64,000 nt of DNA from Mercurialis annua (taxonomy: Eukaryota; Streptophyta; Magnoliopsida; Malpighiales; Euphorbiaceae), in assembly GCF_937616625.2 (NCBI RefSeq), contig NC_065576.1, positions 33,196,628 through 33,260,627 on the forward strand, written 5' to 3'. Positions within the stretch are counted from its first letter, which is position 1. Each line of letters begins with the position of its first letter. The notes beneath the pieces were generated by a model. The model was not told where the DNA came from. It saw nothing but the letters and a program-made list of their open reading frames with translations, and did not search any database. A program made the position numbers and the translations under genes. This document shows positions 1-11,553 of the stretch, piece after piece.

Positions 1-684
1 GAGAAAGAAAGCTTTACAAAAATGAAAGAACAAGAAATATAAATACAAATACACGAATTCTAAGACAATGATTATAGTTACAAAACCAAAAAATCAAAAC
101 TCTAAAAAAGACAACAAAAGTGCATCAATAAATGTCAAAATTTGATAGCCCTTTGCCGATACGTGTTCAAAATAAATAGAGATAGGAATCTGAAACGAAT
201 CACCCAAATCCAAAAAGACTCGCCTCAACCAAATGAAAAAGGTGCATAAGCTAAAACATCAACATGAGAACAAATACTCTGAGATTAGCTTACCTGCTGG
301 GGGCTAATGATGAAAACATGTTTTATCAAGATCACAATGGGGAACCGAGTCCTATAAAGGTTCAACCAACGAGTCCTACCTCAAGACTCGCCCTGATGTA
401 ATCAACGATAAGTATCGGCACGAACGGATCCCAAGAGATTTACCCGCCTAAGAGTACGCTCATACGGACTTTGCCTAAACAAATATCAACTGAATCCTCA
501 AGGATTCGGCAGTACTCAAAAGACCAAAATCTAAAGATATGAATCTCGATAAGAGATCAAATCTAAGTCAACTATAAACGCAATAATTGTGGAGATAATA
601 TAGAAGAATATCTTCTAGATATAGGGTTCAAAGACTAAATTAGGAAGATAATCCTATTCATGATTTTTCTCTACATATAACAAG
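1..684 (+). mobile_element. Left part of a Tat-like Ty3/gypsy LTR region
   Basis: This non-coding stretch has no supportable ORF. It reads across the Ogre-like insertion into 11199-11474: both junctions carry the 5-mer ACAAG (680-684 and 11199-11203), so the two pieces were once contiguous. The right piece ends with a TATA box, a CA and a Tat-like primer binding site, so this is inferred to be the upstream part of the same LTR. A purine-rich CTGGGGGC near 297-304 could be a polypurine tract, which would put the LTR start near 309; this is a guess. Confidence 0.4.
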
Positions 685-2347
685 TGTGAGCGGAACGGGG
701 TTTGGGGGCCGCTCACCCAAGTCTTATGGCTGACTTCTCAATCTGGAAATGGTTTGAAAGATGGATTCACCACCTAGTTCAACTAGATAATGCCCTTTAA
801 CCAACTAGATAACTTACTCGCCTCTGGTAAGATTAACGTGCATCGGGTCAAAGACTAGGGTTCGTGGACCTCCCCGAGACTCTTGTGCTTCGCTTATCTG
901 TTACCGGCTTTATTTACTGGACATATTCGTTTTACTCTCATCTCAACAGTATATGCAGTTCACATGATATAAAAGCTATATATAAACAGGGATGAAAACA
1001 GTAAACAGGTTTGACTCGCATATGACTCGATCTGGACTGGCATTTGAGGCAGGTAGCAGGTACTCCTAAACATACATCTAACCTTAGAGGTTTCTAGCAA
1101 ATAACATAAGCCTATCCTGTTTGGATTAATTACATGCAGAAAGCCTAAACTGGATGTATAAATGTGATTGATTGATTTTATTTGGTGAGTCTTGAAAAAC
1201 CTATACAACTGTTACTACATTTTAGTATTAGTCTTACGATGTTTAAATGATTGTCTGAAATTGCATTAATTGGCCAATTTTAGGTGATTAGTCATTTAAC
1301 TTTTTATTATTTGGTTTGGAATGCTTTTGGAAAGCAGTAAACATTATGGGCATCCTCAGGGGTAGTTGGATATACATAGAAGGTTAGAGATACTTTTTAA
1401 TCTCGTTAACTTTGAGTGTCTGGCATTCGCGCGGGTTTTGAATATCAGTCTGGTCTAAGTTGGCACTCGGTCAGATCATGAGAGTTGTGCGTCTCGTCAA
1501 TCCTGTTTTACTGGTTTTATCCGGAGTCGATTCTGAATTTGGTTTAGCCCGAAATCGGCTCTGGAAGTAACTGGTTTGCTGGGCCTCAGGCTCGTAGGTC
1601 CGGTTTATACACTATGTTAGATATTTGGACTTATGGGTCCGTTTTACATCAGGCATGTCCCGTTACAATACCGAATATGATTCTACACTAAATTATCTAC
1701 GTCTGGCTTCAAACTGGGCCTGATTTGGAGTCCGGATGGGTCCGAAAACACGTTTTGAAGTTCGGATCACGTTTGGAAGGATCTGGAAGTGAATCTGGAG
1801 AGCTGAGGAGCAAAGAATACGGCGCCGACAGGATAAGGTGGCGGCGCCGCCACATTGTCTTGGCAGTGCCGGCGGTTACAACGGCGGCGGCGGGGGATTT
1901 TTGACTTCCATTCCAGGATTTTGTTTTGCTGCGTTGTCAGGCATTTAAAGTCCGTTTCTCATGCAAAGTAGTCAAAATCATATAAAATTGAACAAGGAAT
2001 GTAAATATGGCATAATCAGAATGTTGAAAACTCATCTAAACAAAATTATTTTTCTGGGCAGCAACTTCTAATTTCGAATTTTCATGGCAAACAAGCTTAA
2101 AATTGCACCTAGCATGCATCCTAAGAGCTATAATTTACTCGGTTTCCGGATTTGAACATTTTAAACTCATAAAATCAGTCATTAACATGCTTTTTCATCG
2201 ATTTCATGGAAATTTAGAAATTCAATTATTAAGCTAAATATGGCAATTTAAACACATAACCAAACATACACCCTAAAATACATAATTACAGCAATTATGA
2301 CATTCATGACATGGAAAATCAAAGGAACAAATATAGAGGGGCTCAGA
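685..2347 (-). repeat. 3' LTR (partial) of the Ogre-like element
   Basis: It is collinear with 8780 to about 10436 in the same orientation, with scattered substitutions and an indel near 1375-1415. It lacks the part equivalent to 10437-11198, because a TGTAATAACCC LTR begins at 2348. A GC-rich block at about 1820-1900 has inverted GGCGGCGCCGCC-type motifs. The ORF at 960-1208 is not conserved as protein. Confidence 0.65.
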
Positions 2348-2626
2348 TGTAATAACCCGTAAAAGTTTTTAAATTTTTCTGATGAGTTTCCGGTAGTTAT
2401 TCGGGTCGCTTTCAGTGTTGTGGTTTGATTCGTGGTTCATTTTAAGTTTTGGCTTGGTTGGGTTTGGTTTGGGTCAAGGACCCTTTTTCTTTCAGTTGGG
2501 CCTTTGGGTGGCCCAACCAATTTTTCCTTCACAGGTCTCGTTCGAGACTTGTGCAGTTTTGCTGTGCTGCTTTTGGCAGTTGTTTCTTTCCTTTTCTAAG
2601 ATGATTTCTACCCTATTTTCCTTCAC

Positions 2627-2635
2627 TATATAAAT
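2627..2635 (+). promoter_or_regulatory. TATA box of the 2348 LTR
   Basis: TATATAAAT lies about 280 bases into the LTR, followed by a pyrimidine-rich, leader-like sequence (CTCCCTCAAATTTCC). The layout is like an LTR promoter; transcription is inferred. Confidence 0.45.
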
Positions 2636-4632
2636 CGTTTTTCTAAACCTAAATCTCCCTCAAATTTCCATCAACCCTAGCCGTCATCATCCTCTAGATT
2701 TCCCTGAGAAAAATGCTTCCCAATCTCCCTCAAATTCTTGTTGTTTTCCGTAAGTTTCTTGTTCATAATTCTCAGTTTTGCTTATATCGACACTTCCGTT
2801 CGCTGAGTCTTTCTCATTCGTTTTAGCTTTGTTTGGATAACCGTTTTGTCTCAGCGATAGTGGACTCTGTCTTCTTCATTCTCTAACTTTCAGAAGTGAT
2901 TTTGGCACGTTATTTTTCTCGTTATGATTGCTGACATCTCACTGTTTTGTGTAATTCTCTATTTTGACTTTAAAATCGATAGCTTCGTTAATTGATTTGT
3001 TCTTATTCGTTTCAGTGTTAAACTGAGATCCGTCTTGTCCCTGTGATACTAGAATCATGCCTCTACGATTCTCATCTTTGTTTTTTTTTCAAATGGTACG
3101 TAATTCAATTCGTTTGAGCCGTCGTTGTTTTGCCGTATTTTGTTGATTTCTGCGAGTATGCTTCATTCATGCTCCTGCCAATTTTTGTCCTTGACAATAG
3201 CTGATGTAACTATGCTTTTGTTTATTAGAAATTGATCTCATGATTTTAGTTGTGGCTAAGTCCCTTGGTTCATGCTTTTGGTTTCAGAAATGTTTTTGAT
3301 ATATTCTTTTGTTGCTTTTGTAGCTTAGAATGGAGCTTGAGGTTTATTTTCTGATATTGTTCTTAGTTGCATGAATTGCATGGTTTTGTGCTTGAATTAG
3401 TTATTCTTGTTGAGTTGAGAACTGAGAAGGCTTTGGTTGATTTTGAGTTCGTAACTACGATTAGTGAGCTATCGAATTTGAAATTGTTCTTGTTAATGAA
3501 CTAGGTTGATATGTCACTGGTTATGGTTTTCAAATTGAATAAAGAGTTTGGATTGGTTATTGAATTGGAAGTGGTGGTTTATTTCCTAACAAGTCATGGG
3601 TTTTATTGCTTTACTTCATTTAATCCTTGTTTTATTTTATTTTAATCAATTGAATCCATTAAGTTATCTTCTAATTATTCACATTTTAACTATTGTTATT
3701 TGAGTTCGAGTTTTGACTTTCAAATTTAGTTTCGATGTATGATTTGGCAATTTGGCAAATATTATTTTAAATCTAAAAATAATATTAGTTTTATTTATTA
3801 TTTAGATTATTTTTATAATCGAAAAACGATAATTATATTCTAATAAATAAATTATAATTACTCGGGTAATTATTATATTTTGGAATTATTGACTAGGCGT
3901 GTCAGTTTGACGTTTTAAATTTTAATTGTTTTCTAATTTAATTTAATTAAATAAATTGTTAGTAACTAATCGTTACTTGAGTTATAAATTATTGAGTTCC
4001 GTTTTAAATTTTGATTATTATTTTTTCAAAGTTGTTGCTATAATTATAAACTATGGTTTATAATTGGATATAAATATATTTATTTTATCAAAGTTATTTT
4101 TGGAAATTATAAATTCTAGTTTATATTTTTTATAAAATATATTGGGTCGGGTTAGACTTGGGTCACCCGACATGTGAGGTTAGCTTGGTAGTTATCGGTA
4201 ATTCGGCTAGCCCACTATTTGGAAATTTAATCAATTTATTATTTAAATATTATTTGAATAATTTTTTCTGAAACGGATTTTAAAGCGGGAACTCAATAGA
4301 CTTGAATTGTTTATGATATTTAAATTTATTTGAGTATTGTGTTTACTCGATGTTGTTCATATTTTGACTCTGTTCATGATGTGATTATTTGTTCATTTTG
4401 CTTTGGCTATGTTTTGTTTGACTTGGTATTGTGTGTGCTCATCCTATTTGGTGTCTAGTACTCTCTAGAGTTAGGGTCTATTTTAATAATTGTTTATACT
4501 TTGTTTAGACTCGTCGATTGTTCGTGCTTTTGAGACAAACCGAGTTTAGGCTGCTTGCCAAGAGTTATCACGTGGATTAGCAACCTGTGAGTTTATATCG
4601 CTATTTGCCTCTTTATTAAGTAAATTGTATTT

Positions 4633-4635
<3 letters not shown>

Positions 4636-4703
<68 letters not shown>
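4636..4703. repeat. (AT)n microsatellite
   Basis: An uninterrupted AT dinucleotide tract of about 34 units lies within the 2348 LTR. Confidence 0.97.
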
Positions 4704-4706
<3 letters not shown>

Positions 4707-4760
4707 ATAAATAGTTTTCAAACTGTTTTCGGCATTATGAATTTGAATTGGAACGTGCTA

Positions 4761-4779
4761 CTCGATGGGCATCATCGAG
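4761..4779 (+). other. Conserved LTR stem-loop 1 (divergent copy)
   Basis: CTCGATG-GGCAT-CATCGAG has a perfect 7-bp stem and a 5-nt loop, and is preceded by GTGCTA and followed by ACTGCGTG. The equivalent stems in the other LTR copies are CCTATTG/CAATAGG, so the stem sequence has changed while pairing is kept. Confidence 0.7.
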
Positions 4780-5639
4780 ACTGCGTGCGCACCGGTATAT
4801 GATCATATGATATTGAGGTAGGTTTGAGATACGTCTCGCCTTAGTGAGGGCGCCGGTGGAAGATACGTCTCCTGGGACTCACATATTTTATTTGAGTGAG
4901 AGTCGGGTATAGGTTGTAATACCCCAAAATATTTAAGATAATTACGTCGTGCCACGTGTCAAGATTTCCGATAAATTAAATTAAGGAGAATTTAGTTTAA
5001 TTACATCGGGAATTTAGAATAAATTTTATTAAGTTAGTTAGCGGGATTTGAGGATTTAACTTCAGAAATTAATATAAAATAAAATATAAATCCCGTGACG
5101 GAAATTATTTCGCCAAAGTCCGCGAAATAATTTATAGTATTAGTGGTAAAAGTTTCGAGTCCATCGGAGACTGTTTAAAATTTGGACGCGGATAGGTTTT
5201 GGGCTAAATTGCAACTTTTGAAAAGTTTCAAGGACTAAAGTGCAAATTGACCATTTTATATATGATTTCCTTCAAATGAAGGAATGGATCAGAAGCTTAA
5301 AACCTTATCAGATTTCATTTCTTTCGTTTATCGCCGTTTACACCGTTTCTCTCGTACGATCTCCGTTTCTCGTCCGTTTTCGACGTTCTATAACTCGAAT
5401 CGATCGTATTCCGAAGGGCAATCACGGTAAGCAAGTCGTTTCTCCGTTTATTTGAGTATATTTGATGGAAAAACGATTTTAAACGATAGGTTTTTATAGT
5501 ATCGAATCGTTTAATCGTTTTAAACTCGTTTTCTATCGTTTTCGCGTGTTTCCGACTAGCTTGATTGATGTTTTGATGAATCTAATGGCTCGGGAATGTT
5601 TTAGCACGTCGGGAGGGCTGTTTTCAGCGGCCTGGGTCG

Positions 5640-5820
5640 TGCCCACGAAGGTGCACGACGTGCACACCATCAGTGCACGTCGTGCAGGGGCACGACGTGC
5701 ACCAGTGAGGTGCACGAAGTGCACCAGTGAGGTGCACGACGTGCACAAGGGGGGTGCACGACGTGCACAAGGGGGGTGCACGACGTGCACAAGGGGGGTG
5801 CACGACGTGCACCACCCCTC
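5640..5820. repeat. GTGCAC(G/A)ACGTGCAC palindromic minisatellite
   Basis: Repeated GTGCACGACGTGCAC units (7-nt arms pairing around one base) are separated by short spacers such as CAGTGAG and AAGGGGG. Two or three spacer types are homogenised locally. It sits in solo LTR A just after an AGCACGTCGGGA motif. ORFs run through it on both strands only because the repeat lacks stops. Confidence 0.9.
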
Positions 5821-6403
5821 CTTTGAAGGGGAATGACCCTAAAAACCTAATTTGATGATTCCCCATCCCGATATCGACTCCCGGACTCCAAAAATGCGAG
5901 ATTCGGACGTAAAAGGAGTAAGTTATGACTAGTTGTTTGGGATGAGTTAGTTTATGGATATCAATTGGTTTCATTAAGAAAACCTATATTCTCTATTGAG
6001 AATCAAATTGAAAAGTGTTAAGATCAGAAGAAGTATGAATCGTTTATCGGAAAAGATTACGTTTGAAGCACGACGGCTTATGTTTTGTGTCTTGTCGTGT
6101 CTCGAGTCTAGAGTCAATCTTAGAATAGGATTCTGATGTGAGTCAAATGTTTTGAAATTGTTTTAGATCCAGCGAGGCAAGAAGGAGCTGGACCAGGAGC
6201 TCGGGAAGCTTGACGTTTCTAAAGCCCCGACGTATTTTTGGATAAGCGTTTTCTGTGAGTTTATACGATTTGCTTTTAAAGTATTTATTTAAGCAAATAT
6301 TTTATATTGCTTTATGTTTGTTTTACATGATTGCGATGCGAATTCTTTTTATGAATTGCATATGCTTGATTTGAAACCAGTATTGATCCGATGGAACGTG
6401 CTA

Positions 6404-6422
6404 CCTATTGGGCGACAATAGG
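6404..6422 (+). other. Conserved LTR stem-loop 1 in solo LTR A
   Basis: CCTATTG-GGCGA-CAATAGG is a perfect 7-bp stem with a 5-nt loop, followed by ACTGTGTGATCACC. It is shared by position with the hairpins at 4761, 40403, 52797 and 60249. Confidence 0.75.
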
Positions 6423-6727
6423 ACTGTGTGATCACCAGTTTTGATATGCCTCAGCTGGGAGCTGATGATGAATATGAAATTTACGATTGGGTTATGATTT
6501 CGATACGAGAGCGAACTCGGCTACGGTGTAGCCTGGAAGTCCCCGTATCTAGTGGCTGGGCCACCAGTGAGTTGGACTCGCAATTGATATTTATGATTGG
6601 GTTGATCGATTGATTATTAGTATGTTTGAGGATTAAGGTTTCAATCGGATCCTGTACTTGGCTGCATATGATTGATTACGATTTTATGTTTTATTTGAAT
6701 ACTTATTAGTAAATGTATGAACTCACT

Positions 6728-6747
6728 CAGTATATCCCAATATACTG
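6728..6747 (+). other. Conserved LTR stem-loop 2 in solo LTR A
   Basis: CAGTATAT-ccca-ATATACTG is an 8-bp stem with a 4-nt loop, flanked by CTCACT and ACCCCTCAC. The same position in other copies has CAGTATTT/AAATACTG. Confidence 0.7.
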
Positions 6748-7260
6748 ACCCCTCACAGATTTCCTTTCAGGATAAAGACGCTTTGAAGCAACGGACTTCT
6801 ATCCTACTTCCAGAAGTCTGTATTTTTGAAAGTATGTAAAGAAACAATACTTTACTCTTAGAGCTGCAGTAGATAAGTATTTTGTCAGTCAGCTTGTATG
6901 TAAAGTTTTCTGTAAATATAACTTTAACGTTTTAAAGTTTTAAACGTTTTACACTTGCTGCGTTATATATATTGTGATTGCCAGAGGATATGTGGTGCCT
7001 GGCATGTGTGTTTCTGCATGACACGTGTCTATGTATGTCATGCATGATGTTTATGTTTCGCGAAAAATTATTTTACGTTTTTAGGCTTGCTACGGGTTTC
7101 GGAGCAACCACTCCCATTCCCTAGCGCCGGTCTCGGCCCTGAGATTGGGTCGTGACATAGGTTTTGGAGATACGTCTCACTGACACAACGATATATTGCT
7201 TTACAAATGTTTTAAGGTTTTTAAAGGTTTCAATGCTTATCCATAATGATATATTGCTTT

Positions 7261-7760
7261 TGTAGACACCTATTTTTCGGACAGGTAAAAAGTGATAAGG
7301 AACTGAAGCGTCCAATGATGATTTCCAGAGGAAATCTGTCCAGGTGACGAGCTTTTGATTTGCTTGCTGGAATCTAAGCAGGCGTAATCTGTGCACAGAT
7401 GTAAACTTGGAGGATTAAAACGTAATTAGGCGTGAATAACCCTTAAAAGTCAAAAGAGATTGTAATCTAAGTTTAGAAATTGGACTAATTGCCATATCTT
7501 AGAAGTTGATGGGCCAATTTGCAAGTTTGACAGACTGAAATTGACCTTAACCAAACCTATATGGCCCGTTGAACCTTTTTTAACACTTTCGGGCACCAAT
7601 ATGGATTTTTATCAATCCTTTACTTAGCCACCAATCTTTAATACTAATTTAACTAGATAATTAAGAGTTTAAAGCTAATCTTAAGACCTAAATGCTTATC
7701 ACTTCACATACTTTCACCCTAGAATATTCTAGAATGTTCTAGAAGATTCTAGGAAATTGA
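7261..7760 (+). repeat. Inverted fragment of the Ogre-like LTR start
   Basis: It starts TGTAGACACC and matches the reverse complement of about 10700-11198 and the plus strand at 61548 onward for roughly 500 bases, up to an AGAATATTCTAG-rich stretch. Its orientation is opposite to the two LTRs of the surrounding element, so it is a rearranged or separately inserted piece. Confidence 0.6.
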
Positions 7761-8761
7761 CCTTAACCAAACCTATACGACCTAAAAGCTTTGTTTTTCA
7801 TTATTAGGGTTTCACTATGGTTTGCCAAGTATTAGGATGTTTTTAGATCTTAATTGTCTTAAAGTTTTGTTATATATGTTCTTCTGGCGAGGCTTATTCC
7901 TAGATGTTTTGTTCTGGACCCTCGCATCGCAACGCAAGAGTTGGCGTTCCTGCAAAGCTATCTTCTAGCAGTTCTAAAGCGGATAGACATCACTTGTTGA
8001 TGTAATGACTCTTTTATCCCTTTTTAGAAGGATTTGAAACATGTAGAGTGGAAGTGGAAGTCCATTTTGAAATCTGGAATTTGATTTATCCTGGCGGCTG
8101 CATCTAGTGAAAGGAGTTTCTACTAGACTGGTTATTGGAGGTTTGATCAAGTAAAGGAGTTTTACTTGATCAGATTCGTTCTTTTAGGTCTGGCCGAACA
8201 GGATGTTTTGAAAATTTGGTTTCTGAAACTGGAAAATTTGTTAAGCCGAGCCTAAGACTAAGATTTAAATAGTAGTTTTTGAAACACTGGATTTAGAATC
8301 ATTACATTGACACCATGCCTCAAATACAAACATTATGTTGGGTATTTTCCTAGAGGGTAGTGTCTAAGCTGAATGCATGTGCGCTAAGTCATTGGGTTTT
8401 GGTAGTAACAGGTTTAAGGCTCCCACAGACTGAGATACCTTTGATAGGTCTCCTCAATCACGAGTACAAACGACCGAGGTACTGGGCTGTGAGTGATACT
8501 GCTCCGCATAAGACGTTCTGGGCAATAGAGTGCAAGACCAGAGCGTGAGAGCGGCTATGAGTATCAGGGCTGGATAGGGACTCCTATAGAGTAGGTGAGA
8601 AGAGAAATTTCTAATGCAATGCAACAGGTGCGAATATGTCTGGAAAATAAAGCCGGTGATTGATAAGGCGCAAGCCGTGCGGTTTAGGTCCATGGCAACC
8701 GTTTTAAAAACAATTATGATAACGTTTTTATGATTATGTTTTAAAAGTAGTTGATTTTAAT
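7761..8761. other. Non-coding remnant, probably Ogre-like internal or untranslated region
   Basis: No reading frame or known motif is recognisable. Reading on the minus strand it lies directly after the primer site, where Ogre elements have a long 5' untranslated region. Short ORFs (8360-8548 plus, 8454-8693 minus) overlap each other and look random. Confidence 0.35.
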
Positions 8762-8779
8762 CCCTAGTGGAGTAGCCAC
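8762..8779 (-). promoter_or_regulatory. Primer binding site, tRNA-Arg type
   Basis: The minus strand reads GTGGCTACTCCACTAGGG directly after the LTR end. It resembles the site GGCGACTCCACTGGGG that I recall for Ogre-type elements, with two substitutions. Position and similarity together support the LTR boundary at 8780. Confidence 0.55.
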
Positions 8780-11198
8780 TATGAGCGGAGCGGGGTTTGG
8801 GGGCCGCTCGCCCAAGGCTTATGGCTGACTTCTCGATCTAGAAATGGTTTGAAAAATGGAGTTGCCACCTAGTTAAACTAGGAAATTCCTTTTAACCGAC
8901 TAGATAACCTTACTCACCTCTGGTAAGATAATGGTGCATCCGACCAAAGACTAGAGTTCGTGGACCTCCCCGAGACTCTTGTGCTTGGCTTATCTGTTGC
9001 CGACTTTATTTACTGGACATATTCATTTTATTCTCATCTCAATAGTATAGTCAGTTCACAGGATATAATAGCTATAAATAAATAGGGATGCAAGCAGTAA
9101 ACAGGTTTGACCCGCATATGACTCGATCTGGATTGGCATTTGAGGCAAGTACCAGGTACTCCTAAACATACATCTAACCTTAGAGGTTTCTAGCAAATAA
9201 CATAAGTCTGGACGGTCTGGATTAATTAGATGTACAAAGTCTAAACCGAATGTATAAATGTGATTGATTGGTTTTATTATGTAAGTCTTGAAAAACCTAT
9301 AAACCGTTACTATGTATTAGTATTAGTCCTACGATGTCTAAGTGATGGGCTGGAATTGCATTATTGGGCCAGTTTTAGGTGATTAGTCCTTCAACTAATT
9401 ATTATTTCATTTGGAATTCTTTTGGAAAGCAGTAAACATTTTGGGCATGCTCAGGGGCAGTTGAGTGCATGGAACTCGTGCGGGTTTTAACCATCGGTCT
9501 GGTCAGAATTGGCTCTCAGTCAGATCACGCGAGCTGTGCATTTCGTCGATATGGTTCTATTGGTTTGATCCAGAATGGATTCTGAGTTTCGGTTAGCCCG
9601 GAATCGGCTCTGGAAGTTGCTGGTTTGTTGGGCCTCGGGCTCGTAGGCCCGATTTATACACTATGTTACATATTTGGACTTATGGGTCCATTTTATATTG
9701 AGTATGGCCTGTTACAATACAAAATATGATTCTACACTAAATTATCTACATCTGGGTTCAAACTGGGCCTGATTTGGAATACGTTTGGGTCCGAAAACAC
9801 GTTTTGAAGTTCTAATCACGTCTGGAAGGATCTAGAAGCGAATCGGGAGAGCTGAGGAGAGGAGAACATGACGCCAGTTTCAAATGCTGGCACCGTAAGG
9901 ATAAGGTGGCGGCACCGCCACTTTGTTTTGGCAACGTCGTCGGTTACAGCGCCGGGGGGGGGGGGGGGGGGGTTACTACAGTTCCAGGATTGTTTTTGCT
10001 TCGTTCTCACTCATTTGAAGTTCGTTTTTCATGTAAAAGTAGTCAAAACCGCATAAAATTGAATAAGGAATCCAAATATGACATATTCAGAGTGTTAAAA
10101 TCTCATTTAAAGAAAATTATTTTTCTGGGCACCAACTTTGAATTTCGAATTTTCATGGCAAATAAGCTTAAAATTGCACCTATCATGCATCCTAAGAGCA
10201 ACAATTACCGGGTTTCCGGATTTGAACACTTTAAACACATTAAATCTATCATTAACATGCTTTTTCATCGATTTCATGGTAATTTGGCAATTCAATTATT
10301 AAGCTAAATATGACAATTTTATGGCTAAAATCATCACATAAACTAACATACACCCTGAAATACACAATTACAGCAATTATGACATTCATGACATGGAAAA
10401 TCAAAGGAAAAAATATAGAGGGTCCTCAGAATTACCGGTCTGAGTCCTTGACTCATTTACTAACGAAGTGGATGTGGAATCCAGCTTCAAGTCTGTGTAG
10501 ATTTGCGTTCTTGGAGAATCAAAACGATCTTAGGTGTTTTTCTAGACTGGAATTGATGTAATTTGTGTGTGTATTGTCCTAGGGGGTTCGGCCAAAGCTA
10601 GGGCTTTTTAGGTGGGGATCGAATTTTGCTATGTGATTTTTACCTTTCTGGTCCTACCTTTGACTCAGTTGACTAACTTTAGTATTTATAGGGGAATAGT
10701 ATGACCTAGGGTTTCCTAGAATATTCTAAAATATTTTAAGGTGAAAGTGTGTGAAATGATAGGCTTTTAAGTATTAGGATTAGCTATAAATACTATTAAA
10801 TTAATTAAATTCGGATTTACACTTGCCAGCTAGGTAAAAGAGTGCTAAAAGTGCATTTTGGTGTCCGAAAGTGTCAAAAAAAATATTCCTTGGGCCTTAT
10901 GGGTTTGGTTATGGTCAATTTCAGTCCGTCAAACTTGCAAATTGACTGATAAACTTCTAATATATGGCAATCAGTCCAATTTCTAGACTTAGATTACAAT
11001 TTTTTTTGGATTCTTATGGGCTATTTACGCCTAATTACGTTTTGATCCTCCAATTTTGTGATTGTGCACATACTACACCTGCTTGGATTCCAGTAAGAAA
11101 ATCGAAAACTCGTCATCCGGACAGATTTCTATTGAAATCATCATAGGACACTTCAATTCCTCATCACTTTTTACCTGTCCGAAAAATAGGTGTCTATA
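8780..11198 (-). repeat. 5' LTR of the Ogre-like element
   Basis: This is a complete LTR of 2419 bp. Minus-strand start is TATAGACACC (TG changed to TA) and end is CCGCTCATA (CA changed to TA). It aligns with 685-2347 and, inverted, with 61548-64000. A GC-rich block at about 9860-9975 includes GGTGGCGGCACCGCC and a run of 19 G. No coding region is present. Confidence 0.7.
9954..9972. repeat. Poly-G tract (19 G)
   Basis: A homopolymer in the GC-rich block of the Ogre-like LTR. The sister copy at about 1880-1898 has alternating GGC units instead. Length may be affected by sequencing error. Confidence 0.9.
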
Positions 11199-11474
11199 AC
11201 AAGATAGAAGATCATGTAACAAAGTAGAAATCTCTTTCTTACTTCGATCCTACTTCCTAAGGAATCATTTTCCTTTTAGAACTCTTCCAAGTCACATCTC
11301 ACTACTATAAAAGGAGTTGATATATATGCCTATACACACGGATTGAATACTACCTTTTCAGCTTAAAGCTTAAACTGATTTAAGTATCAGAGAGTTAATC
11401 GGACAACCACCATCCGATTAGCCATATATCTTGTTTTTAGGTGAAGACCGTTGAGTGGAGCATACAATCCAGCA
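11199..11474 (+). repeat. Right part of the Tat-like LTR
   Basis: It continues 1-684 after the ACAAG duplication. A TATA box at 11306 is followed by a leader-like sequence and a terminal CAGCA just before the primer site, so the LTR ends at 11474. Confidence 0.5.
11306..11312 (+). promoter_or_regulatory. TATA box of the Tat-like LTR
   Basis: TATAAAA lies in the context CACTACTATAAAAGGAG, about 170 bases upstream of the LTR end, the usual position for an LTR promoter. Confidence 0.5.
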
Positions 11475-11476
11475 AT

Positions 11477-11494
11477 TGGCACCGTTTGTGAAAA
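11477..11494 (+). promoter_or_regulatory. Primer binding site, Tat/Retand type (mutated)
   Basis: TGGCACCGTTTGTGAAAA resembles the TGGCGCCGTCTGTGGGAA site common in Tat-lineage Ty3/gypsy elements, with four changes. It lies two bases after the LTR end. Confidence 0.5.
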
Positions 11495-11553
11495 ATAGGT
11501 TAAACAAAATTTCACCGAAGGAGCTGTAAACCAAACAAATTTATTGAGAAGAG

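Larger units (their letters stand above)
4915..7157 (+). mobile_element. Solo LTR A, TGTAATACCCC family
   Basis: The LTR begins TGTAATACCCC and ends GGGTCGTGACA, with TG/CA termini. It is flanked by a perfect 5-bp target duplication, TAGGT (4910-4914 and 7158-7162), and the host LTR reads on across it. At 2243 bp it has no primer site or internal region, so it is a solo LTR left by LTR-LTR recombination. It shares layout with copies at 38848, 51985 and 59271. It contains a GTGCAC-type minisatellite (5640-5820) and two hairpins (6404-6422, 6728-6747). Confidence 0.9.
2348..7260 (+). mobile_element. LTR related to the TGTAATACCCC family, 3' end truncated, containing a solo LTR
   Basis: It starts TGTAATAACCC at 2348, has a TATA box near 2627 and shares the GAACGTGCTAC stem-loop block (4751-4779) with the solo LTR family. 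It is interrupted at 4915 by a solo LTR with a perfect TAGGT duplication, and its own sequence resumes at 7163. It ends abruptly at 7260, where a fragment of the Ogre-like LTR begins in plus orientation. No CA terminus or internal region is seen, so it is a truncated or solo LTR. It has no coding capacity. Confidence 0.5.
685..11198 (-). mobile_element. Ogre-like Ty3/gypsy LTR element, internally deleted and invaded
   Basis: Read on the minus strand, the element opens with TATAGACACC (11198 leftwards; the intact form TGTAGACACC is seen at 7261 and 61548) and closes with CCGCTCACA at 685. The flanks carry a 5-bp target duplication ACAAG. The 5' LTR (8780-11198) is followed by an 18-nt site resembling the tRNA-Arg primer site of Ogre elements. 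The 3' LTR is represented by 685-2347. No gag or pol reading frame survives between the LTRs; that interval is taken up by another LTR, a solo LTR and an inverted LTR fragment. Assignment to Ogre rests on the primer site and LTR size, not on protein. Confidence 0.62.

Noticed and set aside
5640..5820. CRISPR-like array of palindromic repeats
   Set aside because: Repeats are 15 bases with spacers of a few, near-identical bases; this is a eukaryotic LTR minisatellite.
5533..5974. Overlapping ORFs on both strands rich in H, V, C, T, R
   Set aside because: They are translations of the GTGCAC minisatellite in a solo LTR; the repeat has no stops in several frames and the other LTR copies have no such frame.
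9816..10307. ORFs with poly-proline or poly-glycine over the G run
   Set aside because: They depend on the 19-G homopolymer and are not conserved in the sister LTR copies.
7261..11198. A single DNA transposon with long terminal inverted repeats
   Set aside because: The inverted ends are two copies of the same LTR start; the ACAAG duplication and primer site show that the real element is 685-11198.
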